This document shows positions 37,075 through 46,069 of a stretch of DNA of 64,000 nt, piece after piece. Every line of letters begins with the position of its first letter. The stretch's first letter is position 1. The translations under genes and the position numbers were made by a program. The notes under the pieces are model-generated. The model was not told where the DNA came from and ran no database searches. It was given only the letters and a program-made list of their open reading frames with translations. This DNA is from Phaeospirillum sp. Its GTDB lineage: Bacteria; Pseudomonadota; Alphaproteobacteria; Rhodospirillales; Magnetospirillaceae. Location: the NCBI GenBank assembly GCA_030651575.1, contig JAUSFB010000048.1, positions 245,882-309,881 on the forward strand. Reading direction: 5' to 3'.

Positions 37075-38442
37075 CTATCGAAATCGCTCCGGCGGCAGGG
37101 TGAATGACACGCGGGTGCCTTCGCCCAGGGTGCTGTCCATCCGCACCACTCCGCCATGGGCCTCGACAAAGTGCTTCACGATCGCCAGACCCAGGCCAGA
37201 GCCCTCGTGCCGCCGGGCCAGGGTGGCATCGGACTGATAAAAGGGCTGCCACACCTTGGCCTGATCCTGCTGCGAGATGCCGATCCCGGAATCCTTCACC
37301 GTGATTTCCAGCCCCTCCTCGCTCCGCCGGATGGAGATATGGACGCTACCGTCTTGCGGGGTGAATTTAAGGGCATTGGCCAGCAGGTTGAGAATGATCT
37401 GCCGCAGGCGGCGCGGGTCTCCCCAGATCTTGGGCAGGTCATCGCCGAGGGTCATGCCAAGACTGATCCTGCCGGCACGGGCCTTGTGTTCGAGCATGCG
37501 GACCACGCTGCGGACCAGGTCGCCGGACTCGGTCTCTTCCTCATCCAACTCGATCTGGCTCAGTTCGATGCGCGACACGTCGAGGATGTCTTCGATCACC
37601 GACCGCAGATGCTCGCCGGCGGTATGGATCAGCCCCATGTATTCGAGGCACCGGTCGGCGTCGAACGGCCCCAGCGCATTGCCGAGGATAGCGTCGGAAA
37701 ACCCGATGATGGCGTTAAGCGGGGTGCGAAGCTCGTGACTGACCGTGGCGAGAAAGCTGGACTTGGCGCGATTGGCCGCCTCGGCTTCCAGCTTGGCGGT
37801 CAGGACCTCGGCCTCCGCCCGCTTGCGTTGAGTGATGTCCCGACCCTCGGGCACCAGATAAACGATGGCCCCGGTTTTGTCGTAGACCGGTTTCATCGAG
37901 AAATCCACATGGATCAGGACGCCATTGGCATCCATACGACTGGTCTCGAAGCGGACGAACTCACCCTTCGCCGCCCGCTGAATGGCGTCGAGCAGCAAGG
38001 CGCGCTCCACCGGGGAATGTTCCCACCAGGGGGTATCGGCAAAGGCAGCGCCGACCAACGGCGTCACGTCGTCATAGCCGATAAAGGACATGGCGGTCCG
38101 ATTGGCGTCGAGCAGCAACCCTTCAGGGGACAAAAGACCGATGAATTCGAAGGTGTTTTCGATAATGGCGCGCATCTCGGTCATGGCGCGCTCGGACTCC
38201 CGCCACCGCTGGGTATGATCCTCGACCAGCTCCAGCAGGGTGTCGCCCAGAGGCAACCGCCGCCGCTTCATCACCCAGCCGCCCGGTAGGGCCAGACTGG
38301 CCGCATCGCAGCCGGTCAACCCGGCCCGTGACCGCTCCACGACAGTGCAGAATGCGGGATTCGCATCCTTGACCAGGCCGACCGCGCTCACCACCGCCAA
38401 GGCCTGGGACGTCATCTCGAATATGGCATCGGTGTCGATCAC
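37075..38442 (-). CDS. PAS-domain sensor histidine kinase (soluble)
   Basis: 455-aa kinase without transmembrane segments, so it senses an intracellular cue. An N-terminal region (1-85) is degenerate PAS-like; a PAS/PAC domain (about 90-210) ends with the linker GRDITQRKRAEAE. Dimerisation/phosphoacceptor HisKA follows with His236 in SHELRTPLNAIIGF, then HATPase with N box ILNLLANALKF, and G boxes KDSGIGIS and GSGLGLAI. No response regulator is adjacent; the partner is probably elsewhere. It forms part of the 37-44 kb signalling cluster. Confidence 0.93.
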   Translation of the reverse strand: MIDTDAIFEMTSQALAVVSAVGLVKDANPAFCTVVERSRAGLTGCDAASLALPGGWVMKRRRLPLGDTLLELVEDHTQRWRESERAMTEMRAIIENTFEFIGLLSPEGLLLDANRTAMSFIGYDDVTPLVGAAFADTPWWEHSPVERALLLDAIQRAAKGEFVRFETSRMDANGVLIHVDFSMKPVYDKTGAIVYLVPEGRDITQRKRAEAEVLTAKLEAEAANRAKSSFLATVSHELRTPLNAIIGFSDAILGNALGPFDADRCLEYMGLIHTAGEHLRSVIEDILDVSRIELSQIELDEEETESGDLVRSVVRMLEHKARAGRISLGMTLGDDLPKIWGDPRRLRQIILNLLANALKFTPQDGSVHISIRRSEEGLEITVKDSGIGISQQDQAKVWQPFYQSDATLARRHEGSGLGLAIVKHFVEAHGGVVRMDSTLGEGTRVSFTLPPERFR

Positions 38443-38561
38443 GTATTACCGCTCCCGCCGGCTTTGGGGCCAAGGATCGGGCCAACCGGCAGCATGATAG
38501 TCCAATGGATCATATTGGAGAATGAGGGGTAATACCACGTCCCGCCGGAATGGGTCCGAGG

Positions 38562-40364
38562 TCAGCCCGGCCGACCGCCGCCGGATGGCAGCGCCGGCCG
38601 GCTGAGATCACACATCACACCGGGTCCGTTGACCAGGGAAAAGCCGGACCTCACCACCTTGGCGATCAGCGGACGCCGCCGCACACCCCAGACGTAACAG
38701 GCGATCCTGGCCTGCTTGGCGGCGGCGCGGAACGCCTCCAGCCTGACGAACAACTCGTCATCCCCCACCCGCTCGTCATCCGTCAGTTCGGCCAGATCGA
38801 CGCCGACCGCCCGCAGATGCGACAGCGCCGGAATCATCTCCACCGCCGAAAGCGGCAATCGCGCCATGACGTCGCAACCGATCTTCTCCAACGGTTCGAA
38901 CATGCGCCGCAGGATGCCGGGGGGGATGGAAGGCGTCAGACCGAACACCTCGATCTTCAGAAACTTGCGCCGGGCGTCGGGCGGACACCCCTCGAACGGC
39001 AGGCGGATACAGTCGCGCCATCTGGGCGACAGCGACATCCAATGCACCGGCACGGTCAGTCCGGTCTTCTGCCGGGCATAATACAGGGCCTTCAGCTCCC
39101 TTGCCGCCTGGGTGGCGGTAAAGCGGTCGAGTGTCAGCGCCTCGATCGGAGAGAGATCCTCATAGGCGCGAACCCCCTCCAAGGACGGGGCATTGCTGCC
39201 GTCCATCCGGATAATGCGGGCGTGAAAGGCCTGGATGGCTTGACGGCTGGTCACCCAGATCGGGGTCCAGACCAGAGTCAAAGTGGATTCCGGAGTCAGG
39301 CTGGACCGGGACTGACCGGATTGCCCCCTTACCTGCGCCGCTCGCTTGCGCCCAGGCGAAAGGGGGAGAAGCTGCCGTTTCGCATCGGCGCCGCGCAAAT
39401 GCCGCGTCGCCGGATCGAACCAGTCGGCGATCTCCTCGGCCCCCCGTTCCGATGATGAAGCGGCATGAGTCTCGCGAGGCGCATCGGCGCCGCGAAGCTT
39501 CGACGATGCGGTCAACGTCTTGCGGAGCGCGTCGGCGCCGTGAAGCGTCGATGACACCGTCAACGTCTTGCGAGGCGCATCGGCTCCCCTTAACCCCTGC
39601 GCCTCCGGAATGAACCAGTCGGGAGCCGAAACCCGGGCCTCGCGACGCCCCCCGGAAATTGCATGGGGTGCTCCCGTCTTTTTTCCGCCCGTCGGTATGG
39701 CCACATCCTCCGGCGTCATCAACGCGGCCAGGGTGGCCCGATACGGAGCCGCCAACGCCGTCCCGGCGGGGCCGACGACCCCGACCCCCGCCAATCCGAC
39801 TCCCAAGGCGGCGCCGGCCTTCGCCAGGGCGTAATCGATGGCCACCCGATCCATGTCGCCATCGGCGGTCAGGGCGTCTTCCAGCGGCAGGTTGGCCGCC
39901 AGGATCTGCGGCCGTCTTCCATCGATCACCGCATCGCCGAACAGATGGGCGGATATGTCACGGGCAATGGCAGCGACGCGGGTCCGGGTCTCGGACCGGG
40001 AGGTATTGGGCAAGGCCAGACAGGCTACCTCGGCGTCAAGCCGCGTGAAGATGTCCCTTTCCGGGTCCACATTCCGGCGGATGATCGATTCCACCGCCAC
40101 CTCGACCAGCCCACCGAGGCGCTCCCATTTCTTGCCAACCGCCTTGCGGAAGTCGGAGAGGGAAAAGACATGCAGATGGGGTGGCGGCTCGTCACCATCC
40201 TTCAGCAGCAGCAGTTCACCGGCAAAGGCGCCTACATCGAGAAAGCCGGTCCGCCGGGCCGTGACCATGGCAGGCCGCCGGCCTGAACCGGCCGACGGCG
40301 GATCCTCGGCTTGTCCCAGACCCAAACGGCGGCGGATTCTGTCCCAAAGCCGCGAAACCTGCAT
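38562..40364 (-). CDS. Degenerate GGDEF/EAL-like protein with 16-residue repeats
   Basis: 600-aa protein of uncertain function. The N-terminal part (about 60-150, RLDAEVACLALPNTSRSETRTRVAAIARDI) recalls a GGDEF fold but has no GGDEF motif. The C-terminal part (about 360-600) recalls an EAL barrel without EAL; helix and strand wording such as FLKIEVFGLTPSIPPGIL and VGVDLAELTDDERV fits inactive EAL-type scaffolds. Between them (about 249-334) lie three tandem 16-17-residue repeats LRGADAPRKTL-type plus a further copy, each larger copy preceded by DWF.P. It is probably a catalytically dead signalling scaffold; I infer this from residual similarity only. Confidence 0.6.
   Translation of the reverse strand: MQVSRLWDRIRRRLGLGQAEDPPSAGSGRRPAMVTARRTGFLDVGAFAGELLLLKDGDEPPPHLHVFSLSDFRKAVGKKWERLGGLVEVAVESIIRRNVDPERDIFTRLDAEVACLALPNTSRSETRTRVAAIARDISAHLFGDAVIDGRRPQILAANLPLEDALTADGDMDRVAIDYALAKAGAALGVGLAGVGVVGPAGTALAAPYRATLAALMTPEDVAIPTGGKKTGAPHAISGGRREARVSAPDWFIPEAQGLRGADAPRKTLTVSSTLHGADALRKTLTASSKLRGADAPRETHAASSSERGAEEIADWFDPATRHLRGADAKRQLLPLSPGRKRAAQVRGQSGQSRSSLTPESTLTLVWTPIWVTSRQAIQAFHARIIRMDGSNAPSLEGVRAYEDLSPIEALTLDRFTATQAARELKALYYARQKTGLTVPVHWMSLSPRWRDCIRLPFEGCPPDARRKFLKIEVFGLTPSIPPGILRRMFEPLEKIGCDVMARLPLSAVEMIPALSHLRAVGVDLAELTDDERVGDDELFVRLEAFRAAAKQARIACYVWGVRRRPLIAKVVRSGFSLVNGPGVMCDLSRPALPSGGGRPG
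39450..39596 (-). repeat. Tandem 48-51 bp coding repeat
   Basis: Three consecutive units, starting about 39450, 39501 and 39549, encode LRGADAPRETHAASSSE, LHGADALRKTLTASSK and LRGADAPRKTLTVSST. They are inside the 600-aa gene and in frame. A fourth diverged copy (LRGADAKRQLL) lies further left, after ADWFDPATRH. Confidence 0.7.
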
Positions 40365-40448
40365 GCGGCCCCCCCCTTCCTCATCCAGAATTCGTTCAAC
40401 CCTATATTGGGATCACGTCAACACTCGAACATAACCAGAGTTCGGATT

Positions 40449-42971
40449 TCATGCATCCTTGGCTGGAAATGTCACATTCATCCTGGTCCCTCGTCCGGGG
40501 TCCGAATCGACGGTGATGAAACATCCCAACAGGTCGGCGATCCGGCGGCAGATGGCAAGCCCGAGTCCGACTCCCCTGGATGGGTCGGCATGCCGGGGAT
40601 CGGCCCGCTGAAACGGCTCGAAAACTTCATCCAGCTTGTCCGCCGGAATGCCACAGCCGGTATCGGCGACGGTGATCACCGCCGGGCCGTCATCCACTGT
40701 GATGCTTACCGTGATCGTCCCGCCGCTGGGCGTGTATTTCACGGCATTGCTCAGAAGGTTGATCAGAATCTGACGGACGGCCTTGCCATCGGATAACCGG
40801 ATCACCGGATCGCCACGGGTCATTTCGATCGCGATGCCCTTGGCCTCGCATTGCGGAGTCAGCATGGCGACGCATTCCCGACAGACGGCGGCCAGATCCG
40901 TATCGCACAATGTCAGACAATAACCGCCCAGTTCGATTCGGGTAATGTCGAGAACTTCATCGATGATCGACATCAGCTGCCGGCCGCCGACATTGATGGC
41001 GTTCAAATCCTCGGCATAGCCGGGCGGCAGCGGCCCGCGCAATTCAAGGGAGATCATCTCGGCATAACCGAGAACGGCGGTCAGCGGCGTGCGCAACTCG
41101 TGACTCATATGCGACAGGAACACCGTCTTGGCCCGATTGGCCTCGTCAGCCGCCTGCCATGCCGCCAACAGGTCAGCCTCGGCCTGCTTGCGCTGGGTGA
41201 TATCCTCCTTCACCGCCAAAAAATGAAGAACCGTACCGTCGGGAGAGCGGATCGGCGAGACGGAAGCCCGCTCCCAGAACATTTCACCGTTCTTCTTGCG
41301 ATTCTGGATATCGCCTTCCCAGGTATCACCGGAGGTGATGGCCCCCCACAGCGCCTGATAGGTCTCGACCGGGGTCGCTCCAGATTGGAAAATACGGGGA
41401 TTGCGCCCCCTGACCTCGTCCGGACCATAGCCGGTCACCGCCACGAACTTGGGATTGACGTATTCGATATTGCCATTGGGATCGGTGATGATCACCGAGG
41501 CGGGGCTTTGCTCCACCGCCCGCGCCAGGGTGAGCCGCTCGCGCTCGCTCTCCTTGCGTTCGGTGATGTCGGTGGCGATGCCGCACAGGCCGACGATGGT
41601 TCCGGTCTCGTCGAACATCGGGGCCTTGAGCACCAGATAGGTATGGGCGCCACCCTCGGTGGTCAGCACCATCTCCTGCTCCGTCCGCTCCCCCTGGGCG
41701 AGAACCAGGCGGTTGGAGTCTTGCAGCCTTTCGGCGATATCCGGTGGAAACACGTCAAAATCGGTCGCCCCGATGATTTCGGCCTCGGGGCGGCCAAGCA
41801 GACTGACGGCCCTCCGATTGAGCAGGGCGAACCGGCCGTCCAGATCCTTCATGAAAATCGCCGCCGAAGCATGGTCAAGCACACTCTGAAGACGGGCCTT
41901 GCTGCTTCTGACATCGATCAGAGTGTCACGCAGCCGGGCCGTCATGGTGTTGAAGGCCCGCGCCAACTCGCTGATTTCATTGCGGCCCCTGGTGGAAGCG
42001 ACTTTCGACAGGTCGCCGGCGGCGATATCGTGGGCGACTTCGGCCAGCACGGCCAACGGCCGGACGATCCGCCGGACCGCGGCGATGGCGACCACCAGAC
42101 TGACGCCAAAGGCGACCAGACCAACCGCCCCGACGGTAAACAGCAACCGGGACGCCAATTCGAGGGCGGCCGGAAGGGTGCGTTCCGCCACCACGGTAAA
42201 GACCTGCTCGCCCAGGCGAACCGGATAAGTGGCCAGAATCACCCGATCGCCACCCAGACCGATCACCGCGTCATCCCTGGCCGGCAGTGCATACCGCGTC
42301 CCCCTCAACACCAGGGAAGGATTGCGATGGGCAATCAGATCGCCCTTGGCGTCGATCAGATAGACCTGCTGGCCCGGCATCAGTGTCTGCCGGGCGATCA
42401 GATCCCAGACCCGCTTGATCCGGGTGCTGGCGACCAGCACCCCCTCGGCATTGCCGGTGCGAAGATCAAGCACCGGAGTCGAGATCACCATGGTCGGCTC
42501 ACGAGTCCGCGGATCAAAACCGATGGGGCCAAACCATGTGGTCCGGGTGCGCAGCGTGACGGCGACCTCGGGCCGGTCCCCGACCTGACGCAAATCCTCC
42601 GGCCCAAGGACATCGAGCCGCGAAACCCGATTCCGCTCCCATCCCTGGTCATCGACCAGCGCCAAGGTATCGAACCATCGCGTCTGGGCCAGCAGAATTT
42701 CCAGCGCTTCCTCGACCCGGAGGGGATCACCGGCCTCCAGCACGCCCTGATCCGCCACGCCACGCAACGTGGTCTCGACGCTGGCGAAAAATCCGGCGAT
42801 CTGCCCCGCCACATTCTTGGCGGTTTCCTCCTCGATGAACTGCTCTTGCTCGGTCAGGACCGAAATGCTCTGCTGCGCCATCAAAATCCCGGTCGCCAGC
42901 AGCGGCACCACCGCCAGCAGTGCCGAAACGACGATCAGACGGGCGCGGATGCTTTTGGGAATGATCTTCAT
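40449..42971 (-). CDS. Membrane sensor histidine kinase (Cache-HAMP-PAS-PAS)
   Basis: 840-aa transmembrane sensor kinase. TM1 (about 12-32), a periplasmic double-Cache-like sensor (40-275), TM2 (277-298), HAMP (300-355), two PAS domains (about 362-475 and 485-598, each ending in a DITERK/DITQRK linker), then HisKA with His624 in SHMSHELRTPLTAVLGYAEM. The HATPase has ILINLLSNAVKYTP, ADTGCGIP and GVGLGLAI. It starts 10 bp after the substrate-binding-protein gene, so the two are probably one sensing unit: ligand bound in the periplasm, signal passed to the kinase. No response regulator is next to it. Confidence 0.93.
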   Translation of the reverse strand: MKIIPKSIRARLIVVSALLAVVPLLATGILMAQQSISVLTEQEQFIEEETAKNVAGQIAGFFASVETTLRGVADQGVLEAGDPLRVEEALEILLAQTRWFDTLALVDDQGWERNRVSRLDVLGPEDLRQVGDRPEVAVTLRTRTTWFGPIGFDPRTREPTMVISTPVLDLRTGNAEGVLVASTRIKRVWDLIARQTLMPGQQVYLIDAKGDLIAHRNPSLVLRGTRYALPARDDAVIGLGGDRVILATYPVRLGEQVFTVVAERTLPAALELASRLLFTVGAVGLVAFGVSLVVAIAAVRRIVRPLAVLAEVAHDIAAGDLSKVASTRGRNEISELARAFNTMTARLRDTLIDVRSSKARLQSVLDHASAAIFMKDLDGRFALLNRRAVSLLGRPEAEIIGATDFDVFPPDIAERLQDSNRLVLAQGERTEQEMVLTTEGGAHTYLVLKAPMFDETGTIVGLCGIATDITERKESERERLTLARAVEQSPASVIITDPNGNIEYVNPKFVAVTGYGPDEVRGRNPRIFQSGATPVETYQALWGAITSGDTWEGDIQNRKKNGEMFWERASVSPIRSPDGTVLHFLAVKEDITQRKQAEADLLAAWQAADEANRAKTVFLSHMSHELRTPLTAVLGYAEMISLELRGPLPPGYAEDLNAINVGGRQLMSIIDEVLDITRIELGGYCLTLCDTDLAAVCRECVAMLTPQCEAKGIAIEMTRGDPVIRLSDGKAVRQILINLLSNAVKYTPSGGTITVSITVDDGPAVITVADTGCGIPADKLDEVFEPFQRADPRHADPSRGVGLGLAICRRIADLLGCFITVDSDPGRGTRMNVTFPAKDA

Positions 42972-42980
42972 GACGCGCCC

Positions 42981-43985
42981 TCAGTGGATGATGACGCGCG
43001 CCTGGCGCAATACGGGGGTGGGAATGTGCAGCCCCAATGTCCGGGCGGTCCGCAGATCCAGCGACAGCTGAAACTCGGCAACCTCCACCGGCAAGTCGGC
43101 CGGCCGCACGCCCCGTAGAATCTGATCCGCCATATGAGCCGCCTGCCCCCCCAACTCCTCCAGGGAGAATCCATAGGAAAACAGCACGCCTTCCATCTTG
43201 GCCGATACCATCTGCGGCACCGTCACCGGCAGCTTTCGCGCCAGACAGGCCGCCGTCAATTGGGTCAGATGGGAAGCGACCAACGCATCCGGGGGGACAA
43301 ACACCGCATCGATATCGACCGGAAGCGACCGGGCCAGGGCCGTCAGCTCGGCCGGGTCGCGCACATGGGCCGGCACCAGGGTCAGCCCCAATTTCTCCGC
43401 CGTCGGCTGAAGATTGGCCAAGGCCGCCACCGGGCTGGGATCGATAGGGTTGTAGGGAAACAGTACCCGGCGGACCGATGGAGCCAGCCGTTTCAGCCAG
43501 CGCAGGCGGGCGGGCTCCTGAATGCCGAAGGTCACCCCGGTGGCATTGCCGCCCGGCTCGATCAGGCTGGTGACGATTCCGGCCTGAACCGGCGCGCTGG
43601 CGGGGGCGAACACCACCGGAATTCCCGAAGCGGCGGTATTGCGGACCGCCGCCAGAGCCGCCGGAGTCGACAGCGCCAGCACCAGATCGCTTTTGCGGGC
43701 GACCAGGGACAAAACAACGTCATCCAGGCGATCAACCGCGCCGGTCGCGCCGTCATAGAGGTAACGGACCGAATCCCCCTCCTTCCATCCCAACTTGACC
43801 ATACCGTCCCGGAATCCGGCAAAGGCCGCATCGGCCACCATGGCGTGATTGACCACTCCGATAGTGACCGGCAATGTCCGATGAAAACGAGAGATGGCTT
43901 CGACGCTGACAAAAACTCCCAGGCTGGCGATGAGGATCGCCGCCAAACCCAGAACGAACATCCGATAGCCGATCCATCGCGCCAT
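42981..43985 (-). CDS. ABC-type substrate-binding protein (ABC_sub_bind family)
   Basis: 334-aa exported protein of the ABC_sub_bind (TrpX-like) family: an N-terminal signal anchor (VLGLAAILIASLGVFVSVEA, residues 11-30) is followed by TIGVVNHAMVADAAFAGFRDGM, and the second lobe has PSVRRVLFPYNPIDPSP. No permease or ATPase gene is adjacent; instead the downstream partner is the Cache histidine kinase. Such proteins are often sensors rather than transporters. The ligand is unknown. Confidence 0.85.
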   Translation of the reverse strand: MARWIGYRMFVLGLAAILIASLGVFVSVEAISRFHRTLPVTIGVVNHAMVADAAFAGFRDGMVKLGWKEGDSVRYLYDGATGAVDRLDDVVLSLVARKSDLVLALSTPAALAAVRNTAASGIPVVFAPASAPVQAGIVTSLIEPGGNATGVTFGIQEPARLRWLKRLAPSVRRVLFPYNPIDPSPVAALANLQPTAEKLGLTLVPAHVRDPAELTALARSLPVDIDAVFVPPDALVASHLTQLTAACLARKLPVTVPQMVSAKMEGVLFSYGFSLEELGGQAAHMADQILRGVRPADLPVEVAEFQLSLDLRTARTLGLHIPTPVLRQARVIIH

Positions 43986-44153
43986 GGTCGCCTCAGTTCA
44001 TACCGGTATCCGAATACACCAAGATTTGATCTCCTAAGGTCTCATGCGGATGGCGTGACACCTAATTAAACATCGCCGAGGATGACCGGCGACACCGCCC
44101 GGGGGCGAAGAGTCGGGCTTTCGCCCGAATCCGTCCGAAAGCTGCCCCGCCGA

Positions 44154-44645
44154 TCAGGCGCCGCAGCACTTCTTATATTTCTTGCCCGAGCCGCAAGGAC
44201 ACGGATCATTGCGGCCGGCCTTGTTGGCGACCCGGCGCTGTTCCTGCTTGGGGCCGCCGATCTGGCCTTCCACATAGGCCCAACGCCCACCCTCGCGCCG
44301 AAACAGCGAAACCTCGCGATGAGCCTCGTTGCGGCCGTCGAGCTTGAAGCGGGCGGTGAAATCCACCGTTCCCTCGCTGTCATCCGGCCCACCGCCGGTG
44401 GTGCCGTGAATCTCCAGGCCCTTCCACTGGGAGTTCCGCGCCCACTTCTCCACATCCTCGCGACTGAAATCGTCGCGCTGGTCGGAGGCCAGGGTATCGT
44501 GGAGATAGTCGATATTGACCACGGCAAAGGCGGAATAGCGTGACCGCATCAGGGCTTCCGGAGTCGGAGCGATGGCGGCGCCGGTGATGAAAGGCTCGCA
44601 GCAGAGACCATAGCTCTGCCCGGACCCACAGGGACAATCAGTCAT
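44154..44645 (-). CDS. YchJ family SEC-C metal-binding protein
   Basis: 163-aa protein of the YchJ family with two SEC-C-type zinc motifs, one at each end: [13 protein letters not shown] (residues 4-16) and [15 protein letters not shown] (near 146-160). The middle is a SnoaL/NTF2-like fold starting with [17 protein letters not shown]. Function unknown; SEC-C motifs suggest a link to the translocation or proteolysis machinery. It follows the small membrane-protein gene by 6 bp. Confidence 0.9.
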   Translation of the reverse strand: MTDCPCGSGQSYGLCCEPFITGAAIAPTPEALMRSRYSAFAVVNIDYLHDTLASDQRDDFSREDVEKWARNSQWKGLEIHGTTGGGPDDSEGTVDFTARFKLDGRNEAHREVSLFRREGGRWAYVEGQIGGPKQEQRRVANKAGRNDPCPCGSGKKYKKCCGA

Positions 44646-44651
44646 GATGAT

Positions 44652-45005
44652 TTAAAACTCGATCAGATTGGAAAAGACAAACATGCCGACCACGGCGGCA
44701 AGATAGAACGCGCCACCGACGCCCAGCATGAACAAAACATTCCCGGCGGTCTTGAGCGGGTGCATCTTGCGATCCCGCACGATCCGGCCAAGTTCGCGAC
44801 GCTCGAAGCCGCCGACGATGGTGACGAAGTAACGGCCGCCGAAAAAAGGGAAAGTGATCCGGATGTTGATGGGGTGCTTGCGCCAGCTGACCGGCTTGGC
44901 GGCATTCCACAGCGCCGCCCGCTGTTCCGGCGTAAAGGACTCGACCACCGCCTCTGGTATATTCGCCAGCAGTTCGTCGAGTGGTCCGCTTGCTTCCGCC
45001 CCCAT
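44652..45005 (-). CDS. Hypothetical small membrane protein
   Basis: Unrecognised 117-aa protein. From ATG 45005, which has a GGAGGGATG-like ribosome-binding region, it has an acidic N-terminus (DELLANIPEAVVESFT), a middle segment with basic residues (WRKHPINIRITFPFFGGRYF), and one C-terminal transmembrane helix (about residues 90-112, GNVLFMLGVGGAFYLAAVVG). The frame extends upstream to 45074 but the extra residues lack support. ychJ follows 6 bp later, so the two are probably cotranscribed. Confidence 0.7.
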   Translation of the reverse strand: MGAEASGPLDELLANIPEAVVESFTPEQRAALWNAAKPVSWRKHPINIRITFPFFGGRYFVTIVGGFERRELGRIVRDRKMHPLKTAGNVLFMLGVGGAFYLAAVVGMFVFSNLIEF

Positions 45006-45037
45006 CACATCCCTCCCCCTGATTGAAACCAGGCCAT

Positions 45038-45116
45038 CCCACCTGCATTGTACAAAGGCGACGGTCACCTTCATAGCCTACAAATGCAGAGGATTCCGGG
45101 GCTTGAACCAGGTGGG
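45038..45116. repeat. Overlapping inverted repeats after parB
   Basis: CCCACCTG (45038-45045) pairs perfectly with CAGGTGGG (45109-45116), which ends exactly at the parB stop. Inside, CTGCATTGTA (45043-45052) pairs with TACAAATGCAG (45079-45089) with one bulged base. The two stems partly overlap, so they are alternative structures. This is the only gap after parB and probably its terminator region. Confidence 0.45.
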
Positions 45117-46064
45117 TCAGACCGCGTCCAACTCGTCGTCCTGCCGGACCGGCGCCCGCGACAATCGCGCCAGCACATCGTCGAGCTGTTCCAGCGAACC
45201 ATAGGAAATGGTCAGTTCACCGCCCTTGCCCAACGACCGGATCGTCACCCGACAGCCCAGCGAGACGGCAAGATCGCGCTCCAGCGCCGCGATATCGGCA
45301 TCCTTGCCAGCGGCATTGGCGGGGCGACCGCCCAGACTCGGCTTGGCCTTGCCCTCGTCATTCACCAGCTTTTCGGTCTGACGGACGTTCAGGGCGCGGG
45401 TCACCACGTCACGGGCCAGGCGCTGCGGATCGGCCGCCGTCAGCAGGGCGCGGGCATGGCCCGCCGTCAGCTCGCCCTTCTCCAGCATGGTCTTGACCGG
45501 CTCGGGCAACGCCAGCAGGCGAATCATGTTGGCCACGTGCGAACGGCTTTTGCCCACCGCCTTGGCCAGTTCCTCCTGGGTGTGGGAAAACTCGTCCATC
45601 AGGCGACGATAACCATCGGCCTCCTCCAGCGGCGACAGGTCCTGACGCTGGAGATTCTCGACCAGGGCGACTTCCAACGCCTCGCGATCGGACAGGTCCC
45701 GGACGATGACCGGCACCTCGTGCAGCTTGGCGCCCTGGGCCGCCCGCCAGCGCCGCTCGCCGGCGATGATCTCGAACCGGCCGGGCTGGCCGGGCAGCGG
45801 CCGCACCAGCAGCGGCTGCAAGATGCCCTTTTCACGCACCGATTCCACCAGATCGGCGATGCGATCCTCGTCAAAGCTGCGACGCGGCTGGAATTTGCCC
45901 GGCTGCAACTGGCCGACCGGCATGGAGCGCAGGCCCTTGATCGCCGCCGCCCCCTCCGGTCCCGCCGCTGCCGCACTGCTGACCGCAGCGATCGCCGAGG
46001 CCGCATGATCGCCCAGCAAGGCGGACAAGCCGCGCCCCAGACCCTTTTTCTTTTCTTCAGCCAC
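45117..46064 (-). CDS. parB: Chromosome partitioning protein ParB
   Basis: CTPase clamp protein that loads at parS and spreads along DNA to segregate the origin. From GTG 46064 (315 aa) it starts VAEEKKKGLGRGLSALLG, the ParA-contact N-terminus. GERRWRAAQ and ENLQRQDLSPLEEADGY form the CTP-binding ParB domain, and EELAKAVGKSRSHVANMIRLL is the parS-reading HTH. The C-terminal dimerisation domain follows a spacer. The upstream in-frame part lies inside parA and is not used. Three parS sites are 1.4-3.4 kb away. Confidence 0.96.
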   Translation of the reverse strand: MAEEKKKGLGRGLSALLGDHAASAIAAVSSAAAAGPEGAAAIKGLRSMPVGQLQPGKFQPRRSFDEDRIADLVESVREKGILQPLLVRPLPGQPGRFEIIAGERRWRAAQGAKLHEVPVIVRDLSDREALEVALVENLQRQDLSPLEEADGYRRLMDEFSHTQEELAKAVGKSRSHVANMIRLLALPEPVKTMLEKGELTAGHARALLTAADPQRLARDVVTRALNVRQTEKLVNDEGKAKPSLGGRPANAAGKDADIAALERDLAVSLGCRVTIRSLGKGGELTISYGSLEQLDDVLARLSRAPVRQDDELDAV

Positions 46065-46069
46065 TGTCT

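Noticed and set aside
40851..43118. 755-aa plus-strand ORF opposite the sensor kinase and binding protein
   Set aside because: Antisense frame crossing a gene boundary; composition (Gln, His, Gly-rich) is typical of a GC-rich shadow.
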